Positions 62,501 through 64,000 of a stretch of DNA of 64,000 bases are shown one piece after another (the first letter of the stretch is position 1; every line of letters begins with the position of its first letter). The DNA comes from Ovis canadensis (Eukaryota; Chordata; Mammalia; Artiodactyla; Bovidae). Where the stretch lies: positions 11,025,501 through 11,089,500 of the forward strand of contig NC_091247.1 of assembly GCF_042477335.2 (NCBI RefSeq). Reading direction: 5' to 3'. The position numbers and the translations under genes are program-made. The notes under the pieces were generated by a model. It saw nothing but the letters and a program-made list of their open reading frames with translations, was not told where the DNA came from and searched no databases.

Positions 62501-62728
62501 ACTCAAATGCAGGCAGTCTGGCTACACATCCTTGCTCTTGCCCATTGCATTCAATGCACTAAGCTCTCCCAGCCACTGTGCTTTTGCTCAGCTGTTCCTT
62601 CTCTCTGGAATACCTTTTCACTCCTGTACCTCACAAACTTCTATGTGATCTTCAAAACATCTCAAATGCCCCTTCCCTTGGATGGTAGTCTCTGCATGAC
62701 TCTGTGCCTACCCACCATAGAATGCCAT

Positions 62729-62949
62729 GAGGTGAGGTGAGGTGAGGTGAAGCCGCTCAGTCGTGTCTGACTCTTTGTGATCCCGTGGACTGTAACCTAC
62801 TAGGCTTCTCCGTCCATGGGATTCTCCAGGCAAGAATACTGGAGTGGATTGCCATTTCCTTCTCCAGGGAATCTTCCCTACCCAGGGATCGAACCCAGGT
62901 CTCCTGCATTGGAGGCAAACGCTTTAAGCTCTGAGCCACCAGGGAAGAG
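62729..62949 (-). repeat. Bov-tA SINE with GGTGA repeat and target-site duplication
   Basis: Antisense Bov-tA preceded by four GGTGA units (62731-62750). tagaatgccat at 62718-62728 recurs at 62950-62960, an 11-bp duplication. The pentamer probably grew from the SINE tail. Confidence 0.87.
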
Positions 62950-63359
62950 TAGAATGCCATAGCTGCAGTGACAGTGGTGAATGTGTCTTCTGTCTCCCTG
63001 GGGACAGGCACCAAATCTGATCCATCTCTATATTCCCCACACTCAGGATGGGCCAAGAGCAGAGGAAGGTACCAGTGAACAGATGAGTGGGTGAACAAAT
63101 GAATGAATGAATGAATGCTTCATCACATACAAATAATTAACCTGGGCGTTTCTGAGAAAAGATTCTACTTTCTTATTAAAAGAGCCAGATGTCTTGAATC
63201 TCCCAAATTCCTGCTTTTGGAGAAAAAGATAAGTAAAACACAAATGCCTGCCTAATTTTTTAATGGAAATTTACCTTTTTGCCTCACTTTTATCCCTGGA
63301 CCCAGCACAGCCTTTGGGCCTTTGTAACAAACTCATGCCTATCCCCCTGGGGGATAGGA

Positions 63360-63550
63360 AAGTGAAAGTTGCTCAGTCATGTCCTACTCTTTGTGACCCA
63401 ACAGACTATAGAGTCCATGGAATTCTCCAGGCCAGAATACTAGAGTGGGTAGCCATTCCCTTCTCCAGGGGATCTTCACAACCCAGGGATCAAACCCAGG
63501 TCTCCCGCACTACAGGCGGATTCTTTACCATCTGAGCCACCAGGGAAGCC
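63360..63550 (-). repeat. Bov-tA SINE
   Basis: Antisense Bov-tA: aagtgaaagttgctcagtcatgtc through ccatctgagccaccagggaagcc. Confidence 0.88.
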
Positions 63551-63819
63551 CAGAGATTAGGAAGAGGTTGCCAAAGACGGTGCCCCAGGGAAAGGAGGGT
63601 GGGAAAACAAAACAACAGAAGGAGAAGCTCTTAGCACCCCCATGGGTTCCTTCCACGTCCAAATAGTTAAAAATTATATTTTCGGGTTTTTTTTTTTTAA
63701 ATAAAGGCTTTGTTTTTGTAAAAATGACTCAGCCCCTTGTAAGACTGAAAAAGATTTAAATGACCCAGAAAAGGACGGAGAGGAAAATAAAATCATTCCA
63801 TATCACACCTCCCACCTAC

Positions 63820-64000
63820 TTGCGTGTGTCAAGTTGCTTCCACCATGTCCGACTTTTGCAACCCTATGGACTGTAGCCCAAGGCACCTCTGTCTATGGAA
63901 TTCTCCAGCCATGAATACTGCAGTGAGTTGCCATTTCCTCCTCCAGGGAATCTTCCCGATGCAGGGATCAAACCCATGTCTCTTTTGTCTCCTGCACTGG
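63820..64000 (-). repeat. Bov-tA SINE, cut by window edge
   Basis: Antisense Bov-tA: gtcaagttgcttccaccatgtccgac ... gggatcaaacccatgtctc. It runs off the right end. Confidence 0.82.

Noticed and set aside
39265-64000. OLFML2A exons, expected next by human gene order
   Set aside because: No olfactomedin-domain coding or matching splice-bounded exon was found; in human the gap to WDR38 is larger than the sequence left in this window.

Overview
The window is nuclear DNA from a ruminant, most likely a bovid. It carries many tRNA-Glu/BovB-derived SINEs (Bov-tA, Bov-A2), several BovB (RTE) LINE fragments, older cetartiodactyl CHR-type SINEs, L1 and MIR. The gene order GOLGA1 - ARPC5L - RPL35 - WDR38 matches, in reverse, the human 9q33.3 neighbourhood as I recall it; in cattle this would be chromosome 11. 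Assignments rest on translating exons, checking splice sites and phases, and comparing with the human proteins from memory. No database search was run.

Layout. (1) 1-15054, + strand: the last 11 coding exons of GOLGA1 (golgin-97), about 413 residues of coiled coil ending in the GRIP domain, then its 3' UTR. Earlier exons lie left of the window. (2) 18568-25255, - strand: complete ARPC5L (4 coding exons, 153 aa), tail-to-tail with GOLGA1. Its first intron is a minor-spliceosome AT-AC intron. A GC-rich promoter contains two facing ETS sites. (3) 25432-30595: intergenic DNA rich in Bov-tA and BovB, reaching to within about 300 bp of the next promoter. (4) 30646-34731, + strand: complete RPL35 (4 exons, 123 aa) with a pyrimidine-rich TOP-type start and a start codon that ends exon 1. 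(5) 35007-39137, - strand: WDR38 (9 exons, 296 aa), tail-to-tail with RPL35. Its reading frame stops about 18 residues before the human end. A consensus RFX X-box lies just upstream of its start. (6) About 39.3-64 kb: no gene I can support. This stretch holds MIR, Bov-tA, old L1 pieces, a 5'-truncated BovB on the - strand (56026-56958), and an L1 on the - strand (about 57269-62072) split by a younger BovB (59280-60478). Both insertions show target-site duplications. OLFML2A, the next gene in human, would lie beyond the right edge.

The four genes are unrelated housekeeping or tissue-specific genes, not an operon-like system: a trans-Golgi tether, an Arp2/3 subunit, a 60S ribosomal protein and a WD-repeat protein. 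I see no CRISPR array, bacterial-type mobile system or unknown multi-gene system. The best leads are the AT-AC intron of ARPC5L, the shortened WDR38 C-terminus, the WDR38 X-box, the paired ETS sites of ARPC5L, the probable RPL35/WDR38 antisense 3' overlap, and the nested or inverted repeats.
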